DNA from: Sediminibacterium ginsengisoli
GTDB taxonomy: Bacteria > Bacteroidota > Bacteroidia > Chitinophagales > Chitinophagaceae
DNA: 11,254 nt
NCBI GenBank assembly: GCA_945860335.1
Contig: CAMAQW010000043.1
Span: 1-11,254 of the forward strand
Reading direction: 5' to 3'
How positions within the stretch are numbered: the first letter of the stretch is position 1; every line of letters begins with the position of its first letter. Both the position numbers and the translations under genes were made by a program. The notes beneath the pieces are model-generated. The model ran no database searches. It worked only from the letters and a program-made list of their open reading frames with translations, and was not told the origin of the DNA. This document shows positions 1-6,200 of this stretch, piece by piece.

Positions 1-27
1 TCCGTTCAAATCGCTTTGTTCGGGCAG

Positions 28-59
28 CAAATATAGTCTAGGGCGCCTTAAATAGCAAA
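28..59 (-). promoter_or_regulatory. Leftward Bacteroidota-type promoter for a gene outside the window
   Basis: Read on the minus strand, TATATTTG (28-35) is a perfect match to the Bacteroidota -7 consensus TAnnTTTG. A TTTG (56-59) lies 20 bases upstream of it, where the -33 element belongs. Transcription would start near base 22 and run leftward out of the window. This is the only promoter in the window where both boxes are present at suitable spacing. The gene it serves is not visible. Confidence 0.5.
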
Positions 60-108
60 AAAATAGGCTTGTTTATTGAAAATCAGGGAAAATTGGGACC
101 GGCTTCAA

Positions 109-993
109 CTATACCGCAGTTGCTACTACAAAAAAGCTAATCATAATTAAAACGAGTCCTATCCACTGTTTTAAACTTAAGCGCTCTTTAAAAAACATAA
201 AGCCCAATAGCACCGAAAGGAGTTGACTGCTAATAATTAAAATATTAATCACCATAATAGGCAGGTACTGATAAGATACGTTAATGGCCAGGCCACCCGC
301 TACCAGTAAAATACCTTGCACGATATAGGTTTGAATATGTACCGACTTTATATACTGAAATAGTTTACTCAATAATCCATCACGCACCACAAGCACCAAT
401 CCAAACAGCATGGCAGTGGTTTCAATTACAAAACTAAAACCAAGTGGTCCCCACCAACTAATTGGATATTTATATAAAGCATACGAACTGCCCCAGAAAA
501 AACTAGACGCCAATCCATACAACACTCCCAGCCTTTGTTCTTTCGCAGTTGCGTGTTCGGAACCATCTAAATACAATAATAATAATCCTCCGGTAGATAA
601 GATAAATGCATACAGATAAGGCATTTTCCAAATTTCACCCACCACAAAAACAGCGGTTAGAATGGTAAACACCTTTAATGCAGATACGGGCACCACAAGG
701 CTTACGGGCGCTTTTTGAATACCCCGTAAAAAAAACATTAAACCAAAAATATTAAAAATACAAATTGCAATCGTATATAGTAATTGTTGGTCAATTGCCA
801 ATGGACGCACTGTCCATCCCGTAAATGCTGGATGATTTTTAAAACCAAAATATAATATAGCAAAAAAACCAGAAGCAAAAACACCTCTAAAAAACATGCC
901 TATTTGATAAGGAATGGTTTGCGTAACTTTTTTCCAATATGCATTGCTGATGGCAAAACAAAAAGCACCAATTAATACAAATAGTATACCCAT
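109..993 (-). CDS. EamA/DMT-superfamily transporter (10-TM permease)
   Basis: This 294-residue protein is almost entirely hydrophobic. About ten membrane segments can be seen, roughly at residues 1-18, 32-51, 70-88, 96-118, 124-142, 154-172, 183-203, 222-240, 243-266 and 276-293. They fall into two halves, each starting with a similar 'G-x-L-x-x-L-x-S/A-x-x-F-x-x-S-x-A' pattern (residues 2-17 and 156-171). This is the duplicated EamA architecture of drug/metabolite transporters, and the length is typical. The protein should sit in the inner membrane. The family exports amino acids, nucleosides, amines and other metabolites, and nothing here fixes the substrate. The gene starts 74 bp after the asnS stop on the same strand with no obvious promoter or strong terminator between them, so read-through from asnS is plausible. 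No Shine-Dalgarno is present. Confidence 0.85.
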   Translation of the reverse strand: MGILFVLIGAFCFAISNAYWKKVTQTIPYQIGMFFRGVFASGFFAILYFGFKNHPAFTGWTVRPLAIDQQLLYTIAICIFNIFGLMFFLRGIQKAPVSLVVPVSALKVFTILTAVFVVGEIWKMPYLYAFILSTGGLLLLYLDGSEHATAKEQRLGVLYGLASSFFWGSSYALYKYPISWWGPLGFSFVIETTAMLFGLVLVVRDGLLSKLFQYIKSVHIQTYIVQGILLVAGGLAINVSYQYLPIMVINILIISSQLLSVLLGFMFFKERLSLKQWIGLVLIMISFFVVATAV

Positions 994-1067
994 AAAAAAA
1001 CTTGCAATTAATAATTATAAAAACAGTTTAAAAACCAAGGCGCTCAAAAAATGCGTGCTTTGTCCTT

Positions 1068-2528
1068 TTAATATTCACAATTTTTAGGCGTTCTTGCAAA
1101 AGCAATCACGTCTCTAATATTGGTCATACCGGTGACAAACTGTACCATACGCTCAAAGCCCAGACCAAAACCCGCGTGGGGAACCGTTCCAAAACGTCTA
1201 GTATCTAAATAATAACTCATTTCGGCTAAAGGGATATGCATGGCGTTCATTCTGGCTTCTAATAATGCTAAGCGCTCTTCTCTTTGTGATCCACCCACTA
1301 TTTCTCCAATACCTGGCGCTAAAATATCCATGGCAGCTACCGTTTCTTTGCCTGGTTCACAACCATCGTTCATGCGCATATAAAAGGCTTTTATCGCAGC
1401 GGGATAGTTGGTTACAATCACCGGCTTTTTAAAGTGTTGCTCTACTAAATATCTTTCATGCTCACTTTGTAAATCAATGCCCCACTTTACGTCGTATTGG
1501 AATTTCTTTTTCTTGTAGTGATTGCTGCTCAATAAAATGTCAATGGCTTCTGTATAAGTGATTCTTTCAAATCCATTTTCCTTCACCAACTTTAATTTTT
1601 CAATTAATCCTAAGCCGCTTCTTTTTTCGGTGGGCAATAATTTTTCTTCCTCCGCTAAACGACTATCTAAAAAAGCCAAATCATCGGCATTCTGTTCCAT
1701 CACATACCCTATCAAATATTTTATAAAATCCTCTGCCAAATTCATATTGTCTTCTAAATCATTAAACGCTACTTCGGGCTCAATCATCCAAAACTCTGCC
1801 AAGTGCCTGGTGGTGTTTGAATTCTCCGCGCGGAAGGTAGGACCAAATGTATAGATGTCTGAAAACGCCATGGCGCCTAGCTCTCCTTCTAATTGACCAC
1901 TCACGGTTAGGTTGGTGCTCTTGCCAAAAAAGTCCTGTGTAAAATCAATTTCACCTGCGTCATTTTTTGGTGCACCTTCTAATGGAAGTGTGGTTACGCG
2001 AAACATTTCACCCGCCCCTTCGGCATCGCTGCTTGTAATAATAGGGGTATGTAAATATAAAAATCCACGATCATTAAAAAACTGATGCACGGCAAATGCC
2101 AAAGAATGTCTTATGCGAAACACCGATCCAAAAGTGTTGGTTCTAAAACGCAAATGCGCTTTTTCTCTTAAAAATTCTAAGGAATGTTTTTTAGGTTGCA
2201 ATGGATATTTTTCAGCATCGCTGTCTCCTAATATTTCTATGCTCGTTGCTTTTACTTCCACGGACTGACCTTTTCCTTGGCTCTCCACCACAACGCCACT
2301 TACCTTTAATGAGGCGCCCGTTGTGATACGCTTTAATAATGCATCTTCAAATTCACCCAAACTCGCTACCACTTGCACATTATGATTCGTGCTGCCGTCG
2401 TTCAAAGCTATAAACTGATTATTACGGAAAGTGCGCACCCAGCCCATGACCACCACTTCGGACCCCACAGCAGTTGCACTGTCGGTACCGCTTAATAATT
2501 GTTTGATTTTTACTCTTTTATTGAACAT
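1068..2528 (-). CDS. asnS: Asparaginyl-tRNA synthetase
   Basis: This cytoplasmic class IIb aminoacyl-tRNA synthetase charges tRNA-Asn with asparagine using ATP. Residues about 23-100 form the N-terminal OB-fold anticodon-binding domain, including 'VVVMGWVRTFRNNQFIAL'. The catalytic domain begins near residue 120. Motif 1 lies around 137-165 (RIRHSLAFAVHQFF followed by LHTPIITSSDAEGAGEMF). Motif 2 is at 232-252 (FRAENSNTTRHLAEFWMIEPE, the ATP-binding loop). Motif 3 is at 453-460 (GFGLGFER), followed by the typical ending 'IRDVIAFARTPKNCEY'. The length of 486 is close to bacterial AsnRS. The TRHL..F.M.EPE loop and the C-terminus fit AsnRS rather than AspRS. The gene is divergent from rho, and a -7 box (TATCTTTG at 2555-2562, minus strand) lies 26 bases upstream of the ATG. 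The permease gene follows it on the same strand. Confidence 0.97.
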   Translation of the reverse strand: MFNKRVKIKQLLSGTDSATAVGSEVVVMGWVRTFRNNQFIALNDGSTNHNVQVVASLGEFEDALLKRITTGASLKVSGVVVESQGKGQSVEVKATSIEILGDSDAEKYPLQPKKHSLEFLREKAHLRFRTNTFGSVFRIRHSLAFAVHQFFNDRGFLYLHTPIITSSDAEGAGEMFRVTTLPLEGAPKNDAGEIDFTQDFFGKSTNLTVSGQLEGELGAMAFSDIYTFGPTFRAENSNTTRHLAEFWMIEPEVAFNDLEDNMNLAEDFIKYLIGYVMEQNADDLAFLDSRLAEEEKLLPTEKRSGLGLIEKLKLVKENGFERITYTEAIDILLSSNHYKKKKFQYDVKWGIDLQSEHERYLVEQHFKKPVIVTNYPAAIKAFYMRMNDGCEPGKETVAAMDILAPGIGEIVGGSQREERLALLEARMNAMHIPLAEMSYYLDTRRFGTVPHAGFGLGFERMVQFVTGMTNIRDVIAFARTPKNCEY

Positions 2529-2554
2529 ATATCTTGATTGATCGATTTGTAGCG

Positions 2555-2562
2555 CAAAGATA
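2555..2562 (-). promoter_or_regulatory. Putative -7 box of the asnS promoter
   Basis: On the minus strand these bases read TATCTTTG, a perfect TAnnTTTG match, and end 26 bases before the asnS ATG. The predicted leader is about 20 nt. I found no matching TTG or TTTG -33 element at the expected distance, so the call rests on the -7 box and its position. Confidence 0.5.
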
Positions 2563-2746
2563 ACCCATAAAAAATTGTTTTTTTATTGAAAAACTGCTTA
2601 ACATTGCATTAGAAAGCGGCGATTCATTGTTTTGTTCTTATCGCCCAAACCCCAAGCAGTCCTACCATCTGGACCAAAAATTCAAAAAAGATTCTCAAAA
2701 AGCCCCCCGAACTCATTCGATATTTAAATAAATTATAAGATTTACA

Positions 2747-4294
2747 GTGCAAGAAAAAGACGACAAACCAAAAAGGGGACGCAAGCCTGTTGCTGCGCCT
2801 CTTACCAAATCCACAAAGTCAGAAAAAACTGCCCCAGTTAAAGAAGAAGCGGCTCCAACAAGGGCCCGCAAGCCATTGGCTAAGAAAGCGGATGCTGCCG
2901 AAGGTGAAAATCAGGGTCAAAGTATTGACGACAAAGCTTCCCTAATGGCGGCAAAATTATTTGGGGATGAGAGTGCTGCAAGCACGCCTGCTCCAACAAC
3001 ATCTGGCCAAGAACAAACCAATCCCGCAGAAGGTACCGATCCACAGACGGGAGAACCAACCAACCAAAACGGTGGTCAACAAGGGGGTGAATTTCGTGGA
3101 CAAAGAGGTCCGGGTCAAGGACAGCACCAGCACCAAAACAGACCAGCGCCTAAAAAAGAGTCTAATTTTAATATAGAATTTGACGGCGCCATTCCTTCCG
3201 AGGGCGTTTTGGAAATGATGCCCGATGGATATGGCTTTTTAAGAAGCTCCGATTATAATTATTTATCTTCTCCGGACGACGTATATGTATCCCCATCACA
3301 AATAAAAATGTTTGGTTTAAAAACAGGAGATACGGTTCAAGGTTTTGTGCGCCCTCCAAAAGAAGGAGAAAAATATTTTGCATTAACAAAGGTGGATTTT
3401 GTAAACGGCAAAAAGCCAGACGAAATTCGTGATCGTATTCCCTTTGATTATTTAACACCCCTTTTCCCTTTTGAAAAATTAAATTTATATACCACTGCAA
3501 ATAATTATAGCACGCGTATTATGGATTTGTTTACGCCGATAGGAAAAGGACAAAGAGGATTATTAGTAGCGCAGCCAAAAGTGGGTAAAACCATGTTATT
3601 GAAAGAGATCGCTAACGCTATTGCAGCCAATCACCCAGAATGTTATTTAATGGTGGTGTTGGTGGACGAAAGACCAGAAGAGGTAACCGATGTAGAGCGC
3701 TCTGTAAAAGCAGAAGTGATTGCTTCTACATTTGACGAGCCGGCTGAAAAACACGTAAAGGTTTCTACCATGGCTTTACAAAAAGCAAAGCGCTTAGTAG
3801 AGTGCGGACACGACGTAGTCATTTTATTAGATTCTATTACACGTTTAGCACGTGCACACAATACAGTAGCGCCAAGTTCAGGTAAGGTATTATCGGGTGG
3901 TGTGGAAGCAAATGCGATGCAAAAGCCAAAACAATTTTTTGGTGCTGCGCGTAAAATTGAAAATGGAGGATCACTTACCATTATTGCTACGGCCCTTGTA
4001 GATACTGGCTCTAAAATGGATGAGGTTATTTTTGAAGAATTCAAGGGTACAGGAAATATGGAATTGGTATTAGATCGTCGTTTGGCCAACAAACGTATTT
4101 TCCCTGCAATTGATTTAACAGGATCTAGTACACGTCGTGACGATTTATTATTATCGGCAGATGTGTTACAAAGAATGAATATTTTACGTTTATTCCTAAA
4201 TGATATGAACACCGACGAAGCAATGAACGAACTATTAAAACGCATGCGTGGCACGATAGACAATGAAGAGTTTTTAGCCAGCATGAATAGGTAG
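2747..4294 (+). CDS. rho: Transcription termination factor Rho
   Basis: Rho is the hexameric RNA helicase that binds nascent RNA and ends transcription. The protein has 515 residues against about 420 in E. coli. The excess is an N-terminal extension (about 1-140): first Lys/Pro/Ala-rich (KRGRKP repeated in spirit at 9-14 and 40-47), then Gln/Gly/Asn-rich (about 87-132). The RNA-binding OB domain follows (about 150-220, with MMPDGYGFLRSSDYNYL). Walker A is at 275-282 (AQPKVGKT). The conserved DERPEEVTD is at 307-315, Walker B at 356-362 (VVILLD within DVVILLDSITRLARAHN), and the Q-loop region at 382-403. A typical C-terminus follows, with GTGNMEL at 434-440 and NKRIFPAIDL. The start is GTG: an in-frame stop lies 18 bases upstream and no ATG intervenes. 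ATG at codon 67 (2945) is a possible shorter start but would split the extension. The gene converges on nadD. Confidence 0.96.
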   Translation: MQEKDDKPKRGRKPVAAPLTKSTKSEKTAPVKEEAAPTRARKPLAKKADAAEGENQGQSIDDKASLMAAKLFGDESAASTPAPTTSGQEQTNPAEGTDPQTGEPTNQNGGQQGGEFRGQRGPGQGQHQHQNRPAPKKESNFNIEFDGAIPSEGVLEMMPDGYGFLRSSDYNYLSSPDDVYVSPSQIKMFGLKTGDTVQGFVRPPKEGEKYFALTKVDFVNGKKPDEIRDRIPFDYLTPLFPFEKLNLYTTANNYSTRIMDLFTPIGKGQRGLLVAQPKVGKTMLLKEIANAIAANHPECYLMVVLVDERPEEVTDVERSVKAEVIASTFDEPAEKHVKVSTMALQKAKRLVECGHDVVILLDSITRLARAHNTVAPSSGKVLSGGVEANAMQKPKQFFGAARKIENGGSLTIIATALVDTGSKMDEVIFEEFKGTGNMELVLDRRLANKRIFPAIDLTGSSTRRDDLLLSADVLQRMNILRLFLNDMNTDEAMNELLKRMRGTIDNEEFLASMNR

Positions 4295-4297
4295 GAC

Positions 4298-4430
4298 AAA
4301 TCATAAGAGGAGCAATCAAAAGGCGCTTCTGTTTTTATAAAAAGAGTAACTGTAAATCAATGCCACCGTTTATGGGTGGCATTGAAAAAATCATAAGAGG
4401 AGAAATAAAAAGGCGCTTATATTTTTATAA
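4298..4430. repeat. Direct repeat pair, 43 bp, offset 90 bp, after rho
   Basis: Bases 4298-4340 and 4388-4430 match at 39 of 43 positions, exactly 90 bases apart. Each copy begins AAATCATAAGAGGAG and runs through AAAAGGCGCTT into a T-tract. The downstream copy contributes the left arm and loop of the rho/nadD terminator. The upstream copy keeps only the left arm: the sequence after it (AAAGAGTAACTG) cannot pair. This looks like a duplicated terminator of which one copy has decayed. Between the copies is a separate hairpin. Confidence 0.75.
4357..4385. other. Perfect 11-bp hairpin between the repeat copies
   Basis: TCAATGCCACC (4357-4367) and GGTGGCATTGA (4375-4385) are perfect reverse complements around a 7-base loop. 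Neither side has a convincing run of T: on the plus strand AAAAAAT follows, on the minus strand TTTACAG. It could be an RNA 3'-end stabiliser or an auxiliary terminator stem for rho. Confidence 0.6.
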
Positions 4431-4441
4431 AGCGCCTTTTT
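4407..4441. terminator. Bidirectional intrinsic terminator between rho and nadD
   Basis: AAAAAGGCGCTT (4407-4418) pairs perfectly with AAGCGCCTTTTT (4430-4441) around an 11-base loop. The GC core is flanked by A-runs and T-runs, so it gives a stem plus U-tract on both strands. It sits two bases from the nadD stop codon and about 110 bases after the rho stop, as expected for a shared terminator of convergent genes. Confidence 0.85.
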
Positions 4442-4443
4442 AT

Positions 4444-5016
4444 TTAGTCTTTGAAATAATTATTATTCTCAATTTCTTCGCGCACTTTATCTGGCACCAA
4501 ATAACGAATGGTAATTCCTTCTTTGCGATTATTGCGAATAAGGGTTGCAGATAATTCTAACATGGGCGCTTCTAAATAAGTGAGTTTCGCACCATAGGTT
4601 TCTGTAATTTCAAAACCAGGACGACGATAAACAATGAAGCTGTAATTTTTTATAAGCGTTTCAAAGTTTTTCCATTTAGGTAAATTTTGAAAACTGTCTC
4701 CTCCCATAATCACCGAAAATTCATGTTGCGGATATTGCTCCGTTAAATAAGCGAGTGTATCAATGGTATAAGAAGGCTTGGGTAATTTAAATTCAATATC
4801 AGAAACACGTAGCTGCGTGTCGTCTTCAATGGCAATATTTGCTAAATGTAATCGGTCGTATTCGTTTAATAAACTACTCTGCGTTTTATGTGGATTTTGT
4901 GGAGACACCACCAACCAAATTTGCTTTAGGTCAGAATGATTGGCTATATAGCTTGCTACCATTAAGTGCCCATTGTGAATGGGATTGAAACTACCAAAAA
5001 ACAAGCCTATTTTCAT
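4444..5016 (-). CDS. nadD: Nicotinate-nucleotide adenylyltransferase
   Basis: NadD transfers AMP from ATP to nicotinate mononucleotide, making deamido-NAD in cytoplasmic NAD synthesis. The 190-residue length is normal. The nucleotidyltransferase signature GSFNPIHNGH is at residues 8-17 (HxGH pair H14/H17). SPQNPHK is at 38-44, the family-typical MGGDSFQNLPKW at 104-115, and the second ATP-binding motif LSATLIR at 155-161 (commonly ISST.IR in the family). The C-terminus V-P-x-x-V-x-x-x-I is also typical. The gene follows the FeoA-like gene by 29 bp on the same strand with no terminator between them, so the two are probably co-transcribed. The stop codon abuts the bidirectional terminator shared with rho. 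Confidence 0.95.
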   Translation of the reverse strand: MKIGLFFGSFNPIHNGHLMVASYIANHSDLKQIWLVVSPQNPHKTQSSLLNEYDRLHLANIAIEDDTQLRVSDIEFKLPKPSYTIDTLAYLTEQYPQHEFSVIMGGDSFQNLPKWKNFETLIKNYSFIVYRRPGFEITETYGAKLTYLEAPMLELSATLIRNNRKEGITIRYLVPDKVREEIENNNYFKD

Positions 5017-5045
5017 TTTAACTTATTGATTGTCAATTGTTTATA

Positions 5046-5273
5046 TTAAACTGCCGGTGTAATTAAAATACTTTCTGCCTCGTCCATTCTTAGGCTTAAT
5101 TGATAACCCGCAACAGAAATGCTAATGGGATCACCCAATGGAGCAATTTGTTCAACGGTTATAAATTCTCCTGGGATACAACCCATTTCCATTAATTTTA
5201 AAAAGATTTCATCGTTTTCAAAAGAATGGATGGTGCCCGACTGTCCAATATGCAATTCTGATAATTTCTTCAT
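5046..5273 (-). CDS. FeoA-domain protein (small SH3-like iron-transport accessory protein)
   Basis: The protein has 75 residues, the normal size of a stand-alone FeoA. The core 'LMEMGCIPGEFITVEQIAPLGDPISISVAGYQLSLRMDEAESI' region (residues 27-69) carries the recognisable FeoA pattern M-G-x-x-P-G...G-D-P-I...G...L-S-x-R. FeoA is a cytoplasmic SH3-like partner of the ferrous iron permease FeoB, and related domains occur in DtxR-type regulators. No feoB is adjacent here: the neighbours are nadD and ybeY. An in-frame ATG at 5306 would add 11 residues. I chose 5273 because it gives the canonical MKKLSEL start, and because a perfect -7 box (5283-5290) lies between the two, so the longer start would be outside the transcript. 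The exact role is uncertain without FeoB. Confidence 0.85.
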   Translation of the reverse strand: MKKLSELHIGQSGTIHSFENDEIFLKLMEMGCIPGEFITVEQIAPLGDPISISVAGYQLSLRMDEAESILITPAV

Positions 5274-5282
5274 AATTGACCA

Positions 5283-5290
5283 CAAAGATA
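5283..5290 (-). promoter_or_regulatory. Putative -7 box for feoA-nadD
   Basis: The minus strand reads TATCTTTG, a perfect TAnnTTTG. Only nine bases separate it from the chosen FeoA ATG, so the transcript would have a leader of just a few bases. No clear -33 TTG is visible. The box decides between the two candidate starts of the FeoA-like gene. Confidence 0.5.
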
Positions 5291-5375
5291 CTTTGATTTT
5301 GAACATAAATACTTACGAGATTTGGAGCAATATTTTAGCTTAAAAAACGTATAAATATTTGAAAGACATTCCACT

Positions 5376-5825
5376 ATGAATAGAAGCATCTTCTTTAACA
5401 AGGCCGATAAATCCATTACCCTGGGTAATCGTATTGCGTTAAAATCCTTCTTAGAACAACAGATGAAAAAGGAGGGTATTAAGGTGGAGTGCTTACAATA
5501 TGTTTTTTGCTCTGATAAATACCTGCTGAATATCAATAAGCAGTATTTAAACCATGATTACTATACAGATATTATCAGTTTTGACCTTTCAGAAATCAAG
5601 GGGCAGCTTGTTGGTGATGTATATATAAGTGTGGACCGTGTGAAAGAAAATGCCAAAACCATGAAAAACACCCAGGTTAACGAGCTATTAAGGGTCATTT
5701 TTCACGGCGCCTTACATTTTTGTGGATATAAAGACAAAAAATCGGCCGACGCCAAGTTAATGAGGTCCATGGAGGAAAAGTGGCTGAAAGCATACTTGAA
5801 GAGTGTTCCACGTGGAACTATTTAG
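5376..5825 (+). CDS. ybeY: Endoribonuclease YbeY (rRNA maturation factor)
   Basis: YbeY is a metal-dependent cytoplasmic RNase involved in 16S rRNA 3'-end maturation and ribosome quality control. Of 149 residues, conserved parts include 'LNINKQYLNHDYYTDIISFDL' (51-71), GDVYISVDRVKENA (80-93) and the metal-binding region 'RVIFHGALHFCGYKDK' (106-121). The classic motif is H-x3-H-x5-H. Here H110 and H114 are present, but the third position is D120 (GYKD where many have GYDH). Asp can bind a metal, so activity is not excluded. The final residues (VPRGTI) lie beyond the conserved domain and are encoded by a 14-bp palindrome. The gene is divergent from the FeoA-like gene. A one-mismatch -7 box, AATATTTG (5354-5361), lies 14 bases before the ATG. 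mnmG follows after the repeat-rich gap. Confidence 0.93.
   Translation: MNRSIFFNKADKSITLGNRIALKSFLEQQMKKEGIKVECLQYVFCSDKYLLNINKQYLNHDYYTDIISFDLSEIKGQLVGDVYISVDRVKENAKTMKNTQVNELLRVIFHGALHFCGYKDKKSADAKLMRSMEEKWLKAYLKSVPRGTI
5804..5819. promoter_or_regulatory. parS-like palindrome inside the end of ybeY
   Basis: GTTCCACGTGGAAC (5805-5818) is a perfect 14-bp palindrome preceded by T, giving TGTTCCACGTGGAAC. The classic ParB site is TGTTTCACGTGAAACA, and a C/G at the variable fourth position pair is known from other bacteria. Only the final A is missing (T5819). It encodes the last YbeY residues. Assignment as parS is inferred from sequence likeness: parA/parB are not in this window. Confidence 0.45.
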
Positions 5826-5827
5826 GA

Positions 5828-5903
5828 AAATAGAAAGAAATGCTATTTAGAGCGACCCTTGAGCTACGCGATAGAGCGTCGAGAAATAGACATTTTTTCT
5901 ATT
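5828..5903 (+). other. Two weak hairpins after ybeY
   Basis: AAATAG (5828-5833) can pair with CTATTT (5843-5848), and AATAGA (5885-5890) with TCTATT (5898-5903), the latter with a T-run in its loop. Both stems are only six AT-rich pairs, so neither is a convincing terminator. They are the only candidates for a ybeY transcript end before the repeat array. Confidence 0.25.
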
Positions 5904-5921
5904 GATTATATTGAATTACGA

Positions 5922-5981
5922 AATCTATCTCAAGGATGTTCCATGAGAACTCGCGAAGCGAGTGATGACTGAAGATAGATT
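5922..5981. repeat. Isolated repeat copy bounded by 9-bp inverted repeats
   Basis: Bases 5937-5966 are identical over 30 nt to 6056-6085 in the tandem array downstream. They contain a degenerate GTTCC...GAAC element and the hairpin ACTCGC-GAA-GCGAGT. Here, unlike in the array, the segment is enclosed by AATCTATCT (5922-5930) and its exact complement AGATAGATT (5973-5981), giving a 60-base symmetrical element. It may be a separate insertion of the same repeat family, or an RNA structure in which the outer stem closes an inner hairpin. Confidence 0.6.
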
Positions 5982-6000
5982 CTAATAACTGTTATTTTAA

Positions 6001-6169
6001 GAACATTTATTAGAACGAACTAGCAAGTGATTAAAACATTTACTAATTAAGAAAGTGTTCCATGAGAACTCGCGAAGCGAGTGATTAAAACATTTACTAA
6101 TTAAGAAAGTGTTCCACAAGAGCTCGCAAAGCGAGTGATTAAAACATTTACTAATTAAGAAAGTGTTCC
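6001..6169. repeat. 54-bp tandem repeat array before mnmG
   Basis: Three units repeat with an exact 54-base period: 6001-6054, 6055-6108 and 6109-6162. A partial fourth unit (GTGTTCC from 6163) runs into the final palindrome. Units 2 and 3 start GTGTTCCA, pass a GC-rich hairpin (CTCGC-GAA-GCGAG in unit 2, CTCGC-AAA-GCGAG in unit 3) and end in an AT-rich stretch from GTGATTAAAACATTTAC to AATTAAGAAA that is the same in all three. The first half of unit 1 is diverged and lacks GTGTTCC and an intact hairpin. The first half of the unit thus varies while the AT-rich half is conserved. No reading frame in it is credible. Confidence 0.9.
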
Positions 6170-6189
6170 ACATGGAACACTTTCTTAAT
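6154..6189. promoter_or_regulatory. 36-base near-perfect palindrome with parS-like core, upstream of mnmG
   Basis: The arms ATTAAGAAAGTGTTCCA (6154-6170) and TGGAACACTTTCTTAAT (6173-6189) are exact complements around the two bases CA. The centre reads TGTTCCACATGGAACA (6164-6179), one base from a fully symmetric CACGTG-centred parS-like 16-mer. The left arm is the end of the 54-bp array and the right arm its inverted copy. It ends 11 bases before the mnmG -7 box, so a bound protein or hairpin there could affect mnmG transcription. Confidence 0.6.
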
Positions 6190-6200
6190 GAATCCCATCT

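Noticed and set aside
1021..1067. Terminator between asnS and the permease gene
   Set aside because: The possible stem (AAGCACGC against GCGCCTT, minus strand) has mismatches and only a short T-run, so it is not convincing.
2618..2645. Riboswitch or attenuator in the rho leader
   Set aside because: Only a six-pair stem (GGCGAT/ATCGCC) with a 16-base loop was found in the 218-bp asnS-rho gap. This is too weak to support a regulatory RNA.
3643..4299. Long minus-strand frame of 218 codons opposite rho
   Set aside because: It lies entirely over the conserved ATPase core of rho. Its product is serine-rich with no recognisable domain, a typical shadow.
5046..5306. Longer FeoA-like start at 5306
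   Set aside because: The perfect -7 box at 5283-5290 would lie inside the coding region, and the 11 extra residues do not belong to the FeoA fold.
6001..6169. CRISPR array
   Set aside because: The unit repeats as a whole with no unique spacers between repeats, and no cas gene is in the window.
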